Source: Acidimicrobiia bacterium
Lineage (GTDB): Bacteria > Actinomycetota > Acidimicrobiia > Spongiisociales > ZC4RG35
Assembly: GCA_026002975.1 (NCBI GenBank)
Contig: BPGJ01000007.1
Location: 62,001-126,000 of the forward strand
DNA length: 64,000 nucleotides
Direction of reading: 5' to 3'
Position numbers and translations under genes: made by a program. Position 1 is the stretch's first letter, and every line of letters starts with the position of its first letter. Positions 43,174 to 52,295 of this stretch are shown here, piece by piece. Under the pieces are notes generated by a model that did not search any database, was not told where the DNA came from, and saw only the letters and a list, made by a program, of their open reading frames with translations.

Positions 43174-44967
43174 TCAGAAGTCGCCGGCCGGCAGGGACAT
43201 CAACGGCTCGGCGCCGGCGGTGACCGCCGGCACCAGACCGTTCGCCCGTGGTAGAAGCTGGTCCAAGTAGAAGGAAGCGGACGAGATCTTGGACCGGAGG
43301 AACCGGGCGTCTCCTTCGCCCGCCTCCAGCATCCGGTGCGCCGCCAGCAGAGATCGGGCCATCAGCCATCCTCCGGTGACCGTCCCGAACTGGGTCAAGT
43401 AGGGGGTGGCGCCCGCCAGCGCGTCGTTGTACGAGCCTCCCGCCAACCGGCCGAGCAGCCAATCGGTGGAGGCCGCGAGGGCGTCCAGCGCCTCGGTCAG
43501 CCGGGCCGCGGCCTTTGAGTCGACCGTGGCGAGAGGTTCTGCCACCGAGCGCATCTCGGCGATGAATCCGTGCACGACCCGGCCTTCGTCCAGCGGCAGC
43601 TTCCGCAGGACCAGGTCGATGGCCTGGATCCCGTTGGTCCCTTCGTAGATGGGGGCGATCCGGGCGTCCCGATAGTGCTGGGCGGCTCCCGTCTCCTCCA
43701 CGTAACCCATGCCGCCGTGCACCTGGATCCCGATCGACGACAGCTCGACTCCCAGGTCGGTACACCAGGCCTTGGTCACCGGTGTGAGCAGTGCCACCAC
43801 CTTGCCATGACGTTCCCGCTCCTCGGCGGTTTCGGCTCTCCGCTCGAAGTCGACGTGGCGGGCGACCACGTAGAGGAGTCTGCGCATCGCCTCGTTGTAG
43901 GACCGCATGGTCAGGAGCATGCGGCGCACGTCGGGATGCTCGATGATCGGGCTCTGGACCGTAGGGTCGCCGCCCACCGGGCGGCCCTGGCGTCGCTCCC
44001 GCGCGTAGCCGAGAGCCAGCTGATAGGCGCGCTCTCCCATGGCGAGGCCCTCGATGCCCACCCCGATCCGGGCGGTGTTCATCATGGTGAACATGTATCG
44101 CATGCCCCTCTGCTCCTCGCCGATGAGGTAGCCGACCGCCCCTTCGCCTGCGTCGCCGAAGCTGATCACACAGGTGGGGGAGGCGTGGATCCCCAGTTTG
44201 TGTTCCAGCGACACCACCCTGAGGTCGTTGCGTCTGCCCAGCGACCCGTCCGCCTCGACCAGGACCTTGGGCACCAGGAACATGGAGATCCCCTTGGTGC
44301 CCGGTGCCGAACCCGGCGTCCGGGCCAGCACCAGGTGGATGACGTTGTCGGTCAGGTCGTGGTCACCCCAGGTGATGAAGATCTTCTGTCCGAACAGCCG
44401 ATAGGTGCCGTCGGGTTGCCGCTCGGCCCGGGTGCTCAGGGCGCCCACGTCGGAGCCCGCATGGGGTTCGGTGAGGCACATGGTGCCCGTCCACTCGCCC
44501 GTCACCAGCTTCTCCAGGTACAGGCCCCGCTGGGTGTCGTCGCCGTGCCGGATCAGGGCCTCGATGGCGGCTTGGGTCAACATCGGGCAGAGCGAGAAAG
44601 CCATGTTGGCGGTCTTGAACATTTCCTGGAGCACGATCCCGACCGTGTAGGGCAGCCCCCCTCCGCCGTACTCCTCGGGTATGTGGGCCGCGCCCCATCC
44701 CGACTCGACGAACTTGTGGTAGGCGTCCTTGAACCCGTCGGGAGTCACCACCACGCCGTCTTCGGTGAGGCGTGACCCCTGGCGGTCACCGACCCGGTTG
44801 AGGGGTGCGATCACCTCGGAGAAGAACCGCCCCGCCTCCGCCAGGATGTCCCTGACCGTGTCGGGGTCGGCGTGCTGGAAGCCTTCCAACTTGGCGACCG
44901 AGGCGAGGTCGGTCACCTGGTTCAGCGCGAAGTCGATGTCCTCTAGGGGAGGCTGGTATTCGGACAC
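43174..44967 (-). CDS. Large acyl-CoA dehydrogenase, FadE5-like
   Basis: A 597-residue FAD enzyme of the long acyl-CoA dehydrogenase type with extra N-terminal and C-terminal domains. N-terminal YQPPLEDIDFALNQVTDLAS, FAD segment GTMCLTEPHAGSDVGALSTR near residues 157-176, KIFITWGDHDLTDNVIHLVL, and the catalytic Glu in IAPIYEGTNGIQAIDLVLRK near residue 440. The C-terminal domain of about 120 residues ends LMSLPAGDF. Such enzymes oxidise a wide range of saturated acyl-CoAs. First gene of the dehydrogenase-SDR-FabF unit. Confidence 0.92.
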   Translation of the reverse strand: MSEYQPPLEDIDFALNQVTDLASVAKLEGFQHADPDTVRDILAEAGRFFSEVIAPLNRVGDRQGSRLTEDGVVVTPDGFKDAYHKFVESGWGAAHIPEEYGGGGLPYTVGIVLQEMFKTANMAFSLCPMLTQAAIEALIRHGDDTQRGLYLEKLVTGEWTGTMCLTEPHAGSDVGALSTRAERQPDGTYRLFGQKIFITWGDHDLTDNVIHLVLARTPGSAPGTKGISMFLVPKVLVEADGSLGRRNDLRVVSLEHKLGIHASPTCVISFGDAGEGAVGYLIGEEQRGMRYMFTMMNTARIGVGIEGLAMGERAYQLALGYARERRQGRPVGGDPTVQSPIIEHPDVRRMLLTMRSYNEAMRRLLYVVARHVDFERRAETAEERERHGKVVALLTPVTKAWCTDLGVELSSIGIQVHGGMGYVEETGAAQHYRDARIAPIYEGTNGIQAIDLVLRKLPLDEGRVVHGFIAEMRSVAEPLATVDSKAAARLTEALDALAASTDWLLGRLAGGSYNDALAGATPYLTQFGTVTGGWLMARSLLAAHRMLEAGEGDARFLRSKISSASFYLDQLLPRANGLVPAVTAGAEPLMSLPAGDF

Positions 44968-44992
44968 GCCACCCAGGTTACCCGCGGTGCGA

Positions 44993-45361
44993 TCACGGCG
45001 CGGGGGGCGGAGCGGCTTCCACCAGGCCGACCAGGTTGCCGGCCGGATCGCTGAACAGGGCGAAGGTCACCGCTCCGGGGACCTCGGTGCGGGGCACCAC
45101 CGTGGTCGCACCCAGTTCTTCCGCCTTGGCCAGAGCCGTGTCGATGTGGTCCACCTCCACGTAGATCGTCTGGTAGGTGGGCGACTCGGACGGCCCCTTG
45201 CCCACCGCGCCGCCTATGCCGGCCTCCTCCGAGTCCACCAGGTAGTAGTCGTCGAGACCGGGGGCGGCCTGTGTCACCCACCCGAACATGCGGCGATAGA
45301 AGTCGCGCATCGTCTGGGCGTCAGGCCCCATCAGCTCGAAGTGCACTATGCGGTTGGCCAT
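44993..45361 (-). CDS. VOC-family (glyoxalase-like) protein
   Basis: A 122-residue vicinal-oxygen-chelate protein from ATG 45361, preceded by GAGGAGG. Pattern ANRIVHFELMGPDAQTMRDF at the start supplies the first metal His, FYRRMFGWV is the classic VOC helix, YVEVDHIDTALAKAEELGAT is the second half-motif, and FALFSDPAGNLVGLVEA has the D-P-x-G-N end. Likely metal-binding, with unknown substrate. It is divergent from the COG4315-type lipoprotein. Confidence 0.85.
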   Translation of the reverse strand: MANRIVHFELMGPDAQTMRDFYRRMFGWVTQAAPGLDDYYLVDSEEAGIGGAVGKGPSESPTYQTIYVEVDHIDTALAKAEELGATTVVPRTEVPGAVTFALFSDPAGNLVGLVEAAPPPAP

Positions 45362-45459
45362 GGGGCCTCCTCGATAGGGGTTGGTAGTCGCCCACCCTAG
45401 GACGCTCGGGAACCCAACGCCACATCCGCTGCGTACAGGACGGTCGAGGAGGAGGATCG

Positions 45460-45936
45460 ATGAAGCGGACATTCGTCGTGTTGTTGGCGGCAACGACCGT
45501 CTGGTTGGGTGCTTGCGGAGGTGGCGGAACGGCCACCACCACCGCCCCGCCTGCCGAGGGTTCGGCCGGTGGGCCGATCATCCAAGTGGGACCCGGGGGG
45601 TTCCTGGTAGATGGACAGGGCCGAACGCTCTACCTGTTCACCAACGACGAAGGCGGGACACCCTCCTGCTACGACACCTGCGCCGACGACTGGCCGCCGG
45701 TGCCGGCGCCGGCGACTGCAGGGGACGGCGTCGACCCTTCCCGGGTCGGGTCGGTGGAACGCCGCGACGGCACCTCCCAGGCCACCTACGGCGGGTGGCC
45801 TCTCTACTACTACGCGGCGGACTTCGTGCCCGGCGACGTCAACGGTCAGGGTGTCAACGGCGTGTGGTGGGTGGTCACGCCCGATGGGGAGGCGCTGACC
45901 GATGACCTGCCCTCCTCGGCCGACTACGGCTACTGA
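45460..45936 (+). CDS. COG4315-type secreted-repeat lipoprotein
   Basis: A 158-residue lipoprotein with strong GAGGAGGA ribosome site. Lipobox LGAC puts the lipidated Cys at residue 19. After a Thr/Pro linker come two copies of the secreted repeat: GFLVDGQGRTLYLFTNDEGG with CYDTCADDWPPV, and a second with DGTSQATYGGWPLYYYAADF then GVWWVVTPDGEA. Two cysteines of the first repeat probably form a disulfide. The domain is common in actinomycete envelopes; its function is unknown. It overlaps the convergent sirtuin gene by 7 bases. Confidence 0.88.
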   Translation: MKRTFVVLLAATTVWLGACGGGGTATTTAPPAEGSAGGPIIQVGPGGFLVDGQGRTLYLFTNDEGGTPSCYDTCADDWPPVPAPATAGDGVDPSRVGSVERRDGTSQATYGGWPLYYYAADFVPGDVNGQGVNGVWWVVTPDGEALTDDLPSSADYGY

Positions 45937-46694
45937 TCCCGCAGGAGAGCCACCAGCCGCTTCAGGGTCTCACCGGCGGGCGCCTCCACCTTCAGGTCGG
46001 CCACGTGATCGGCCTCGGTGGGCCCCAGGTTGACTATCACCAGGGGAGCCCCCCGCCGCTTCGCCCTGAGGGGTATGTCGGCTGCAGGCCACACCGACAG
46101 GGTGGTTCCAACCGCCAGCACGGCGTCGGCCCGGTCGGCGAAGCTCTCTGCCTTGGCCACTTCCCCCTCGGGTAGATACTCGCCGAACATCACCGTGGCG
46201 GGCTTGACCAGTCCCAGACAGTCCGGACAGTGGGGGTCTTCCTCTCCGGCATCGACCCACGAGAGCACCTCGTCGATCGGCCAGACCTGTCGGCAGGTGA
46301 CGCAATGGGCCCGACGAACGTTCCCGTGCAGCTCGGCCACCATGCTCTCGTCCAGTCCGGCGGCCAGGTGCAGCCCGTCGATGTTCTGGGTCACCACCCC
46401 CGCCAGCCTGCCCATCCGGTGGAGCTCGACCACCGCATCGTGGGCCCGGTTGGGTCGCACCGAGGAGCGGGCTCCCCACAGTTCCCCCTGCTGATGGAGC
46501 CGCCAGCTCCGAACCCGGATCTCCCTGTCGGTCAGGTACCGCTGAATGGTGAAGTCGTCGGGATCCAGTCTGGTCCACAGACCGTCGGGGCCCCGGAAAT
46601 CGGGTATCCCCGACTCGGTGGAGACTCCGGCTCCGGTGAAGACCAGGATGGCTCGGGCAGGACCGAGGAGGGCCGCGGCTTCCTCTACCGTCAA
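45930..46694 (-). CDS. cobB: Sir2-family NAD-dependent deacylase
   Basis: A 254-residue sirtuin removing acyl groups from lysine with NAD. Motifs: FTGAGVSTESGIPDFRGPDG near residues 19-38, VTQNIDGLHLAAG near residue 100, catalytic His in AELHGNVRRAHCVTC, and zinc cysteines CVTC and CPDC (near residues 132 and 158). The TTG start overlaps the stop of a tiny gene upstream as TTGA. Being bacterial class III-like without Tyr/Arg check, its preference (acetyl, succinyl) is not certain. Confidence 0.92.
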   Translation of the reverse strand: MTVEEAAALLGPARAILVFTGAGVSTESGIPDFRGPDGLWTRLDPDDFTIQRYLTDREIRVRSWRLHQQGELWGARSSVRPNRAHDAVVELHRMGRLAGVVTQNIDGLHLAAGLDESMVAELHGNVRRAHCVTCRQVWPIDEVLSWVDAGEEDPHCPDCLGLVKPATVMFGEYLPEGEVAKAESFADRADAVLAVGTTLSVWPAADIPLRAKRRGAPLVIVNLGPTEADHVADLKVEAPAGETLKRLVALLRDQ

Positions 46695-46858
46695 CCGACC
46701 GGCTCTGGTTCCTTCAATCTCGCCAGCTCCTCTTCGAGCTCGGCGATGATCGTGCGAACGTCGAGGGCGAAGTCGACCACGTGCCCGGGGAGGCCGGCAC
46801 CGTGTCGAGCCAGGAATTCGTCCACCACCCTCGTCTTGGATTCCTTCATCGTCTCCAT
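46691..46858 (-). CDS. Tiny helical protein coupled to the sirtuin gene
   Basis: A 55-residue frame from ATG 46858: METMKESKTRVVDEFLARHG, then AGLPGHVVDFALDVRTIIAE and LEEELARLKEPEPVG. It is mostly helical and charged, with no membrane segment. Its stop TGA overlaps the TTG start of the sirtuin (TTGA), a strong sign that it is translated, since the sirtuin has a weak start. Not a recognised family. It could be a regulator or interacting partner, or only a translational leader. Confidence 0.6.
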   Translation of the reverse strand: METMKESKTRVVDEFLARHGAGLPGHVVDFALDVRTIIAELEEELARLKEPEPVG

Positions 46859-46928
46859 TTCAACCGTTCACTCTGCTTCGCGCCAACTGATCAACGTCGG
46901 GCCGCACGTCGTGCTTCCGAGAGTCACG

Positions 46929-48425
46929 TTAGCGGCCCAGGTGAGGATCCTCCTGAACAGCCCGGGTACGCACCGTGTAGACCCCGTCTCCGGTGAGGAT
47001 GCCTCCCCTTCCGAACAGCCGGCCGAACTGCCAGTTGGAGAGTCCCAACTCGGGCCGCCGCAACGCGAACTGGCCGTCCACCCATCTCGTGAAGCCGTTC
47101 CCCACGAACGGCGAGTCGATCGTCCGGTAGAAGGCTTCGTGTTCGGTCGGGTCGTCGGAGATCAGGCTGGCCACGAACCGGGGCGAATACCGGTTGAACA
47201 GGTCCACCGCCTCGTCGACCGACTCGACGACGACCAGGGTCACTTCCGGGCTCTCCTCCCACTCCCATTCGACACCGAGGTCGTGCCACTCCAGCGGTTC
47301 GGTCTGGGGTTCCAGCCTCTCGCCGTCGGCTCGGCGGATCGGTACCGGTCGACGCCAGCTGTCGGGCACCAGAGGCTCTTGGCCCGCGACCACGTGGAGT
47401 TTCGGATGAGCTCCCCGCCTCTCGCCGGCCCGTCCGAGGGCGTCGAGGAAGAGCGGCAGCAGGTCGTCGACCCGGGAGGAGACGATGCAGCAGGTGTTGA
47501 GGGTGTTGCAGACCTTCCGGTCGAGGGAGTGGTAGACGGCCGAAGAGAAGGCCCGCGGATCGGCGTGATCGGAGGCGACCAGCCAGGCACCCCCCGTCCC
47601 GTGGAGGCTCACCGGTATGCCCGCCTGTCGGGCGACGGCTCCGAGCTGGGCGACCGCGGCACCCGAGCCGCGGGCGACAGCCAGGGCGAGTCGAGGATTC
47701 GAGAACATCGCCCATCCGGAGGCCCGGGAGGGCGAGTCGACCAGGGAGACCGCCCCGGGGGGCAACCCGGACTCCCGGAGGGCCGGCTCGAGGGCGTGCT
47801 CCATGATCGCCCGGGCGGTCCCCAGGGCGTCCGAGCCGATGCGGAACACGACCGTGTTGCCGGAGCGGAGCAGCCCGGTGGCATCGGCGAACACGTTGGG
47901 CCGCCCCTCGAACACGAACCCCACCGTCCCCAGCGGCTCCTGGCGAAGCTCCACCTTCCACCCGGGGTGATCCACCTCTTCGACCAGCCGGCCTCTCACC
48001 CCGGAGAGCCCCGCCCACAGCCTGAGACCCTCCACCATGTCGGTGCGCATCTTGTCGGAGAGGACCAGCCGGGTGATGGACCGGCCCCGCTCCCTAGCCC
48101 GATGCACGTCGGCCTGGTTGGCCTCGGCGATGGGTTCGAAGACGTCCTGGTCGGCCAGCCGGTCGGCGAACGCCTCGAAGAAGCGGGTTATCCGTTCGTC
48201 CTCGGCCGCCGACATCTCCGGGAAGGCGCCTACCGCGGCGTCGACGGCCCGGTTGGCCGCCTCCCAGTCGGCTTCGGGTATGTGGAGCAGATCGCCGGTG
48301 TCCTGCAACACCAACAGACGATCCCCGGACCGGAAGGCCGCGGCCAGCTCGAGGGACACCCGGGTGACCCGGTTGCCGCCGTAGATGACCGGCATGCCCG
48401 GCTCGAGACGTTCCAGGGGCTCCAC
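46929..48425 (-). CDS. ProA-like aldehyde dehydrogenase with N-terminal extension
   Basis: A 498-residue member of the gamma-glutamyl-phosphate-reductase branch of the aldehyde dehydrogenase fold. Landmarks are VGFVFEGRPNVFADATGLLR near residues 167-186, the catalytic Cys in DRKVCNTLNTCC (near 313) and the C-terminal block VGNGFTRWVDGQFALRRPEL plus GLSNWQFGRLFGRGG. It is about 75 residues longer than ordinary ProA because of an N-terminal segment (EPLERLEPGMPVIYGGNRVT). No proB gene is near. It may be a proline enzyme or a specialised reductase of an acyl phosphate or thioester. Confidence 0.8.
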   Translation of the reverse strand: MEPLERLEPGMPVIYGGNRVTRVSLELAAAFRSGDRLLVLQDTGDLLHIPEADWEAANRAVDAAVGAFPEMSAAEDERITRFFEAFADRLADQDVFEPIAEANQADVHRARERGRSITRLVLSDKMRTDMVEGLRLWAGLSGVRGRLVEEVDHPGWKVELRQEPLGTVGFVFEGRPNVFADATGLLRSGNTVVFRIGSDALGTARAIMEHALEPALRESGLPPGAVSLVDSPSRASGWAMFSNPRLALAVARGSGAAVAQLGAVARQAGIPVSLHGTGGAWLVASDHADPRAFSSAVYHSLDRKVCNTLNTCCIVSSRVDDLLPLFLDALGRAGERRGAHPKLHVVAGQEPLVPDSWRRPVPIRRADGERLEPQTEPLEWHDLGVEWEWEESPEVTLVVVESVDEAVDLFNRYSPRFVASLISDDPTEHEAFYRTIDSPFVGNGFTRWVDGQFALRRPELGLSNWQFGRLFGRGGILTGDGVYTVRTRAVQEDPHLGR

Positions 48426-48484
48426 CCGGAGGAGGATAGGCTCGCCTGAGGCACACGCCGGCCCGGGTCTGGCAGACTCGGTCT

Positions 48485-49237
48485 GTGCCTGAAACGACCA
48501 AATGTTTCTGTGGGGCGGAGCTGGTCGCCCTGGACCTGGACCGTCTGGCCGAATCGGTGGTCGACCACTTCGGGGAGTTCCACCCCGAGATCCGACTCAA
48601 CCCGATCGCCGCCCGCAACTACCTGGACGCCGAACGGCGCCTCACCGGTCCTACCCAACGCCTCCCCGAGCTGGGAGAGGTGGAGACCCGGCCGATCTCG
48701 CCCGACCTGGTCGACGACGTACTCGAGTTCTTCGACCGCCGGGTGTTCGCCGACAACCCGGCGTGGGCGATGTGTTACTGCATGTTCCACCATCTGGGAG
48801 GGCGGGACTTCCCCGGCTGGCTGGAGCGGAGCTGGCAGGAGAACCGGGCCGACCTGGAGGAACGGATCCGGACCGGCCGGACCACCGGCGTGGTGGCCTA
48901 CGTGGACGGTGTGCTGGCCGGGTGGTGCAACTGCGGACCCCGAGCCGTGTTTCCCGACCGGGCAAGGGGTGTGGACGACGACCGGGTCGGAGCGGTGGTG
49001 TGCTTCGCGGTGGCTCCCCCCTACCGGCGTCACGGACTGGCTCGGCTGTTGCTGCGGGAGGCGGTCCGGCTCCTGGCGGGCATGGGCATGACCCGGGTCG
49101 AGGGCTACCCCGTAGAGCAGCCCCGTGATCAGGCCGCCGCCTACGTCGGCACGCCTGAACTGTTCGCCTCCCAGGGATTCGTTCCCGACCCCGACACGCC
49201 CGGTGTGATGACGCTCGGCCTAGGCTCCCCGACATGA
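48485..49237 (+). CDS. GNAT acetyltransferase with an N-terminal extension
   Basis: A 250-residue protein. Residues 1-45 form a small cysteine-containing region (KCFCGAELVALDLDRLAESV) of the DUF1059-like kind, followed by the GNAT domain from about residue 70 (RPISPDLVDDVLEFFDRRVF). The acetyl-CoA loop is CFAVAPPYRRHGLARLLLRE near residues 179-198, then VEGYPVEQ. WAMCYCMFHHL is also typical of one GNAT subgroup. It overlaps the O-methyltransferase start by 4 bases. Substrate unknown. Confidence 0.82.
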   Translation: MPETTKCFCGAELVALDLDRLAESVVDHFGEFHPEIRLNPIAARNYLDAERRLTGPTQRLPELGEVETRPISPDLVDDVLEFFDRRVFADNPAWAMCYCMFHHLGGRDFPGWLERSWQENRADLEERIRTGRTTGVVAYVDGVLAGWCNCGPRAVFPDRARGVDDDRVGAVVCFAVAPPYRRHGLARLLLREAVRLLAGMGMTRVEGYPVEQPRDQAAAYVGTPELFASQGFVPDPDTPGVMTLGLGSPT

Positions 49238-49900
49238 CCTGGGGACGTCCTCCCACCCCCGTCAACCGGGCCCTGTACCGTTACCTGGCGGAGCTGGCGG
49301 TACCCGACGATCCGATCACCGCGCGGCTCGCCGAGGAGACCCGCCGGGTCCTACCCGACCAGTCCTCGATGCAGGTCGGCATCGATCAGGCCAAGTTGCT
49401 CTACCTCCTGGTCCGGCTGGTGAGAGCCCGGACGGTGGTCGAGGTGGGCACCTTCACCGGTATGTCGTCCCTGTGGATGGCCAGAGCCCTGGAACCGGGG
49501 GGCCGAGTCATCTGTTTCGACCGGAGCGACGAATGGACGTCCATCGCCCGCCGGTACTGGGAGGAGGCCGGGGTGGCCGACCGCATCGAGCTGCGGATCG
49601 GGCAGGCGGCCGAACAGCTCGGGATCCTCCCCGCCGAACCCCACGTGGATCTGGCCTTCATCGACGCCGACAAGTACAACTACCCGACCTACCTGGAGCT
49701 GTTGGCGCCTCGGCTTCGCTCCGGCGGGCTGCTCCTGGCCGACAACGTGTTGTGGGCGGGCCGGATCATCGACCGGTTCGACGAAGGACGACGACGCCCT
49801 CGGCTTGAGGGAGTTCAACCGCAGGGTCGCCGACCACCCCGACCTCGAGTCGGTGATCCTCACCGTCGGCGACGGGCTGACCCTCGCGGTCAAACGGTGA
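49234..49900 (+). CDS. SAM-dependent O-methyltransferase (frameshifted near 49785)
   Basis: Class I methyltransferase of the catechol/caffeoyl-CoA O-methyltransferase family. SAM site VVEVGTFTGMSSLWMARALE near residues 69-88, metal-ligand region DLAFIDADKYNYPTYLELLA near residues 138-157, and LLLADNVLWAGRIIDRFDE. The frame then runs out of the family pattern; in the next frame GLREFNRRVADHPDLESVIL and TVGDGLTLAVKR complete the usual C-terminus and stop at 49900. One extra base lies around 49784-49787. Joined length 221 residues, normal for the family. ATG 49234 overlaps the GNAT stop. Confidence 0.83.
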
Positions 49901-49903
49901 GGC

Positions 49904-51178
49904 TCACGATTCGTACGCGGTCAAGGCCTCGTCGATCAGCCCTATGGCCCATTCGAGCTCCTCTGAGGTGGTCACCAGCGGCGGGATGAAGCGGATCACG
50001 TTGCCGTCGGGCCCGCAGTCGATCACGATCATCTCCCGCTCCAGGCACCAGCGGTGCACGAACCGGAACGCCTCCGGATCGGGTGTGCGGGCCTCGGGGT
50101 CCGAAACCAGTTCGACGCCGATCATCAGGCCCAGCCCTCGGACGTCTCCGATGGTGGGATGGGAGGCCGCCAGGTCGGCGAACCGGTGGAAGGCCAGCTT
50201 CGACAGGTCCCGGGCGTGAGGCAGCAGCGGCTCCATGGCTTCGATCACCGCCACCGCCGCCGCGCACGACACCGGGTTCCCCCCGAAGGTCGTCCCATGG
50301 GAACCCTTCGGCCAGGCGTCGATCAGCTCCGCCGAAGCTCCGTACGCCGAGAGAGGCAGCCCGTTGGCTATCCCCTTGCCCATGGCGACGACGTCGGGGT
50401 CGACCGGATAGTGGTCGGCGGCGAACCATTCGGCGGTGCGGCCGAAACCGGTCTGGACCTCGTCGAAGACCAGGAGGATGCCGTGACGGTCGCACAGCTC
50501 GCGGAGGGCAGCGAGGAACGACTGGGGAGCCGGGTAGTACCCGCCTTCACCCTGAACCGGTTCGACCAGCACGGCCGCCAGGTTGGAAGGGGTCACCTCG
50601 TGGCGCAGGATCCGGTCGAGCTCGTCCAGGCAGAACGACACCGCCTCCTCCTCCGACATGCCCCACCGGTAAGGATGGGGGAAGGGAGCGACGAAAACCG
50701 AGGGAAGCAGGGGGTGGTAGCCGTCCCGGTAGAGGGCGTTGGACGTGGTGTAGGCCACCGAGCCCATGGTCCTTCCGTGGAACCCGCCCCGGAACACCAG
50801 CACACCCTGGCGGCCGGTGACCTTCTTGGCGAGTTTCACCGCTGCTTCCACCGCCTCGGCCCCCGAGTTGGCGAACCCGAACTTCTCGATGGTCGGGGGT
50901 GTGATGTCCCTCAGGCGTTCGGCCGCCTCGACGAGGGTGTCGTATCGGAATATGCAACCCGAATGGACCACACGGTCGAGCTGACGTCGGGCGGCCTCCA
51001 CCACCGCGGGATGGTTGTGACCCAGGTTGGTCACCGCGGTGCCGCAGGCGAAGTCGGCCCAGCGGTTGCCTTGCCGGTCGTACACCCAGAGGCCTCGGGC
51101 TTCGATCACCTCGATCGCGGTGTCGAAGGCGATGACCGGAGCGACTACCTGACTGTGACGTTCGACGAGATCGGACAT
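49904..51178 (-). CDS. Class III aminotransferase, GABA-aminotransferase-like
   Basis: PLP-dependent omega-aminotransferase, 424 residues from ATG 51178 (MSDLVERHSQVVAPVIAFDT), preceded by a GAGGAGGAG site. Motifs are NSGAEAVEAAVKLAKKVTGR near residue 98, FRGGFHGRTMGSVAYTTSN, the PLP Asp in LLVFDEVQTGFGRTAEWFA, and the Schiff-base Lys in AMGKGIANGLPLSAYG. The R/Q positions fit 4-aminobutyrate or acetylornithine types. It follows purM on the same strand with a 115-base gap. Confidence 0.9.
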   Translation of the reverse strand: MSDLVERHSQVVAPVIAFDTAIEVIEARGLWVYDRQGNRWADFACGTAVTNLGHNHPAVVEAARRQLDRVVHSGCIFRYDTLVEAAERLRDITPPTIEKFGFANSGAEAVEAAVKLAKKVTGRQGVLVFRGGFHGRTMGSVAYTTSNALYRDGYHPLLPSVFVAPFPHPYRWGMSEEEAVSFCLDELDRILRHEVTPSNLAAVLVEPVQGEGGYYPAPQSFLAALRELCDRHGILLVFDEVQTGFGRTAEWFAADHYPVDPDVVAMGKGIANGLPLSAYGASAELIDAWPKGSHGTTFGGNPVSCAAAVAVIEAMEPLLPHARDLSKLAFHRFADLAASHPTIGDVRGLGLMIGVELVSDPEARTPDPEAFRFVHRWCLEREMIVIDCGPDGNVIRFIPPLVTTSEELEWAIGLIDEALTAYES

Positions 51179-51293
51179 TGGCTCCTCCTCGAGTGGGGGG
51201 TCGGTGCGTGCGCGGGGACCGACCTCGACTAGGGAGCCGCGAACAGGTTCCTCCTCGCCTCCAGGGGCCGGTTCATGGCCATGGACCCCGATG

Positions 51294-52295
51294 CTAGGTG
51301 AGTTCCACCCCTCTGCCATCCTCCACCACCCGGCCGATCACGGTGGGTCGGTGGGGTGAGACCAGCTCGGCGACCCGGTCCAGGCCGGCGGGATCCACCA
51401 CCAGACAGAAACCGATGCCCATGTTGAAGACGGACCACATGTCGTCCGGCCCGAGGCGACCCTCTACCCGGATCAGCTCGAAGATGGTGGGGGGATCCCA
51501 GGCCGAGGTGTCGATCACCGTGCCGAGTCCCTCGGGGAGGATCCGTCCGAGATTGGTGGGGATCCCACCACCGGTGATGTGGGCTGCTCCCCGGACGTGT
51601 CCCGTCGCGCAGGCGGCGACCACCTCCGGCGAGTAGATCACCGAGGGGGAAAGGAGCAACTCCCCGAGGGTGGTTCCCTCCACCTGGCGGTCCAGGTCTG
51701 CCGAGTGGAACACCCTGCGCACCAGCGAGAAACCGTTGGACCGGAGGTTGGGTGAATGGAGACCCACCACGAGGTCGCCGGGCCGGATGCGTTCCCCGGT
51801 CACCTCGTTGCCCCTCTCGACGACTCCGAGGGCGGCTCCCGCCAGGTCGACCTGGTCGGGTTCCATCACTCCGGGATGTTCGGCGGTCTCCCCACCCAGC
51901 AGCGGAGTGCCGGCCCGCCGGCAGGCCTCCGCCACCGACGCCAGGATGGCGGTGTCCCGGTCGGTGTCCAACCGACCGACCGCCAGGTAGTCCACCAGGC
52001 CCAGCGGACGGGCACCCACTGCGGCGAGGTCGTCGACGCACATCGCCACCAGGTCGAATCCCACCCCGTCCCAACGTCCCAGCCTGCGGGCCAGCTCCAG
52101 TTTGGTGCCCACCCCGTCGGTGGTGAGCATCAGGACGGGTCGCCGCAGGTTGGGAGGCAGCTCCACTCCTGCGGCGAACCCTCCGAACCCGCCGACCACC
52201 CCGGGGCCCCAGGTCGCCTCCACCAGCGAGCGGATACGGTCGACATGTCGGGAGGCGGCTTCCAGGTCGACGCCGGCGTCCCGGTACGCGGTCAC
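51294..52295 (-). CDS. purM: Phosphoribosylformylglycinamidine cyclo-ligase (AIR synthetase)
   Basis: Purine step 5, ATP-dependent ring closure of FGAM to AIR, 333 residues. GTG 52295 (VTAYRDAGVDLEAASRHVDR) overlaps the purF stop as GTGA. Motifs are MLTTDGVGTKLELARRLGRW near residues 51-70, CVDDLAAVGARPLGLVDYLA, TPLLGGETAEHPGVM and HITGGGIPTNLGRILPEG. The frame is open far upstream inside purF, but that part is not the gene. Transcribed after purF. Confidence 0.95.
   Translation of the reverse strand: MTAYRDAGVDLEAASRHVDRIRSLVEATWGPGVVGGFGGFAAGVELPPNLRRPVLMLTTDGVGTKLELARRLGRWDGVGFDLVAMCVDDLAAVGARPLGLVDYLAVGRLDTDRDTAILASVAEACRRAGTPLLGGETAEHPGVMEPDQVDLAGAALGVVERGNEVTGERIRPGDLVVGLHSPNLRSNGFSLVRRVFHSADLDRQVEGTTLGELLLSPSVIYSPEVVAACATGHVRGAAHITGGGIPTNLGRILPEGLGTVIDTSAWDPPTIFELIRVEGRLGPDDMWSVFNMGIGFCLVVDPAGLDRVAELVSPHRPTVIGRVVEDGRGVELT

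Noticed and set aside
51179-51293. Possible small gene between purM and the aminotransferase.
   Set aside because: The longest frame is about 17 codons, with no ribosome site or family pattern; the DUF3073 gene often found near purM in actinomycetes is not here.
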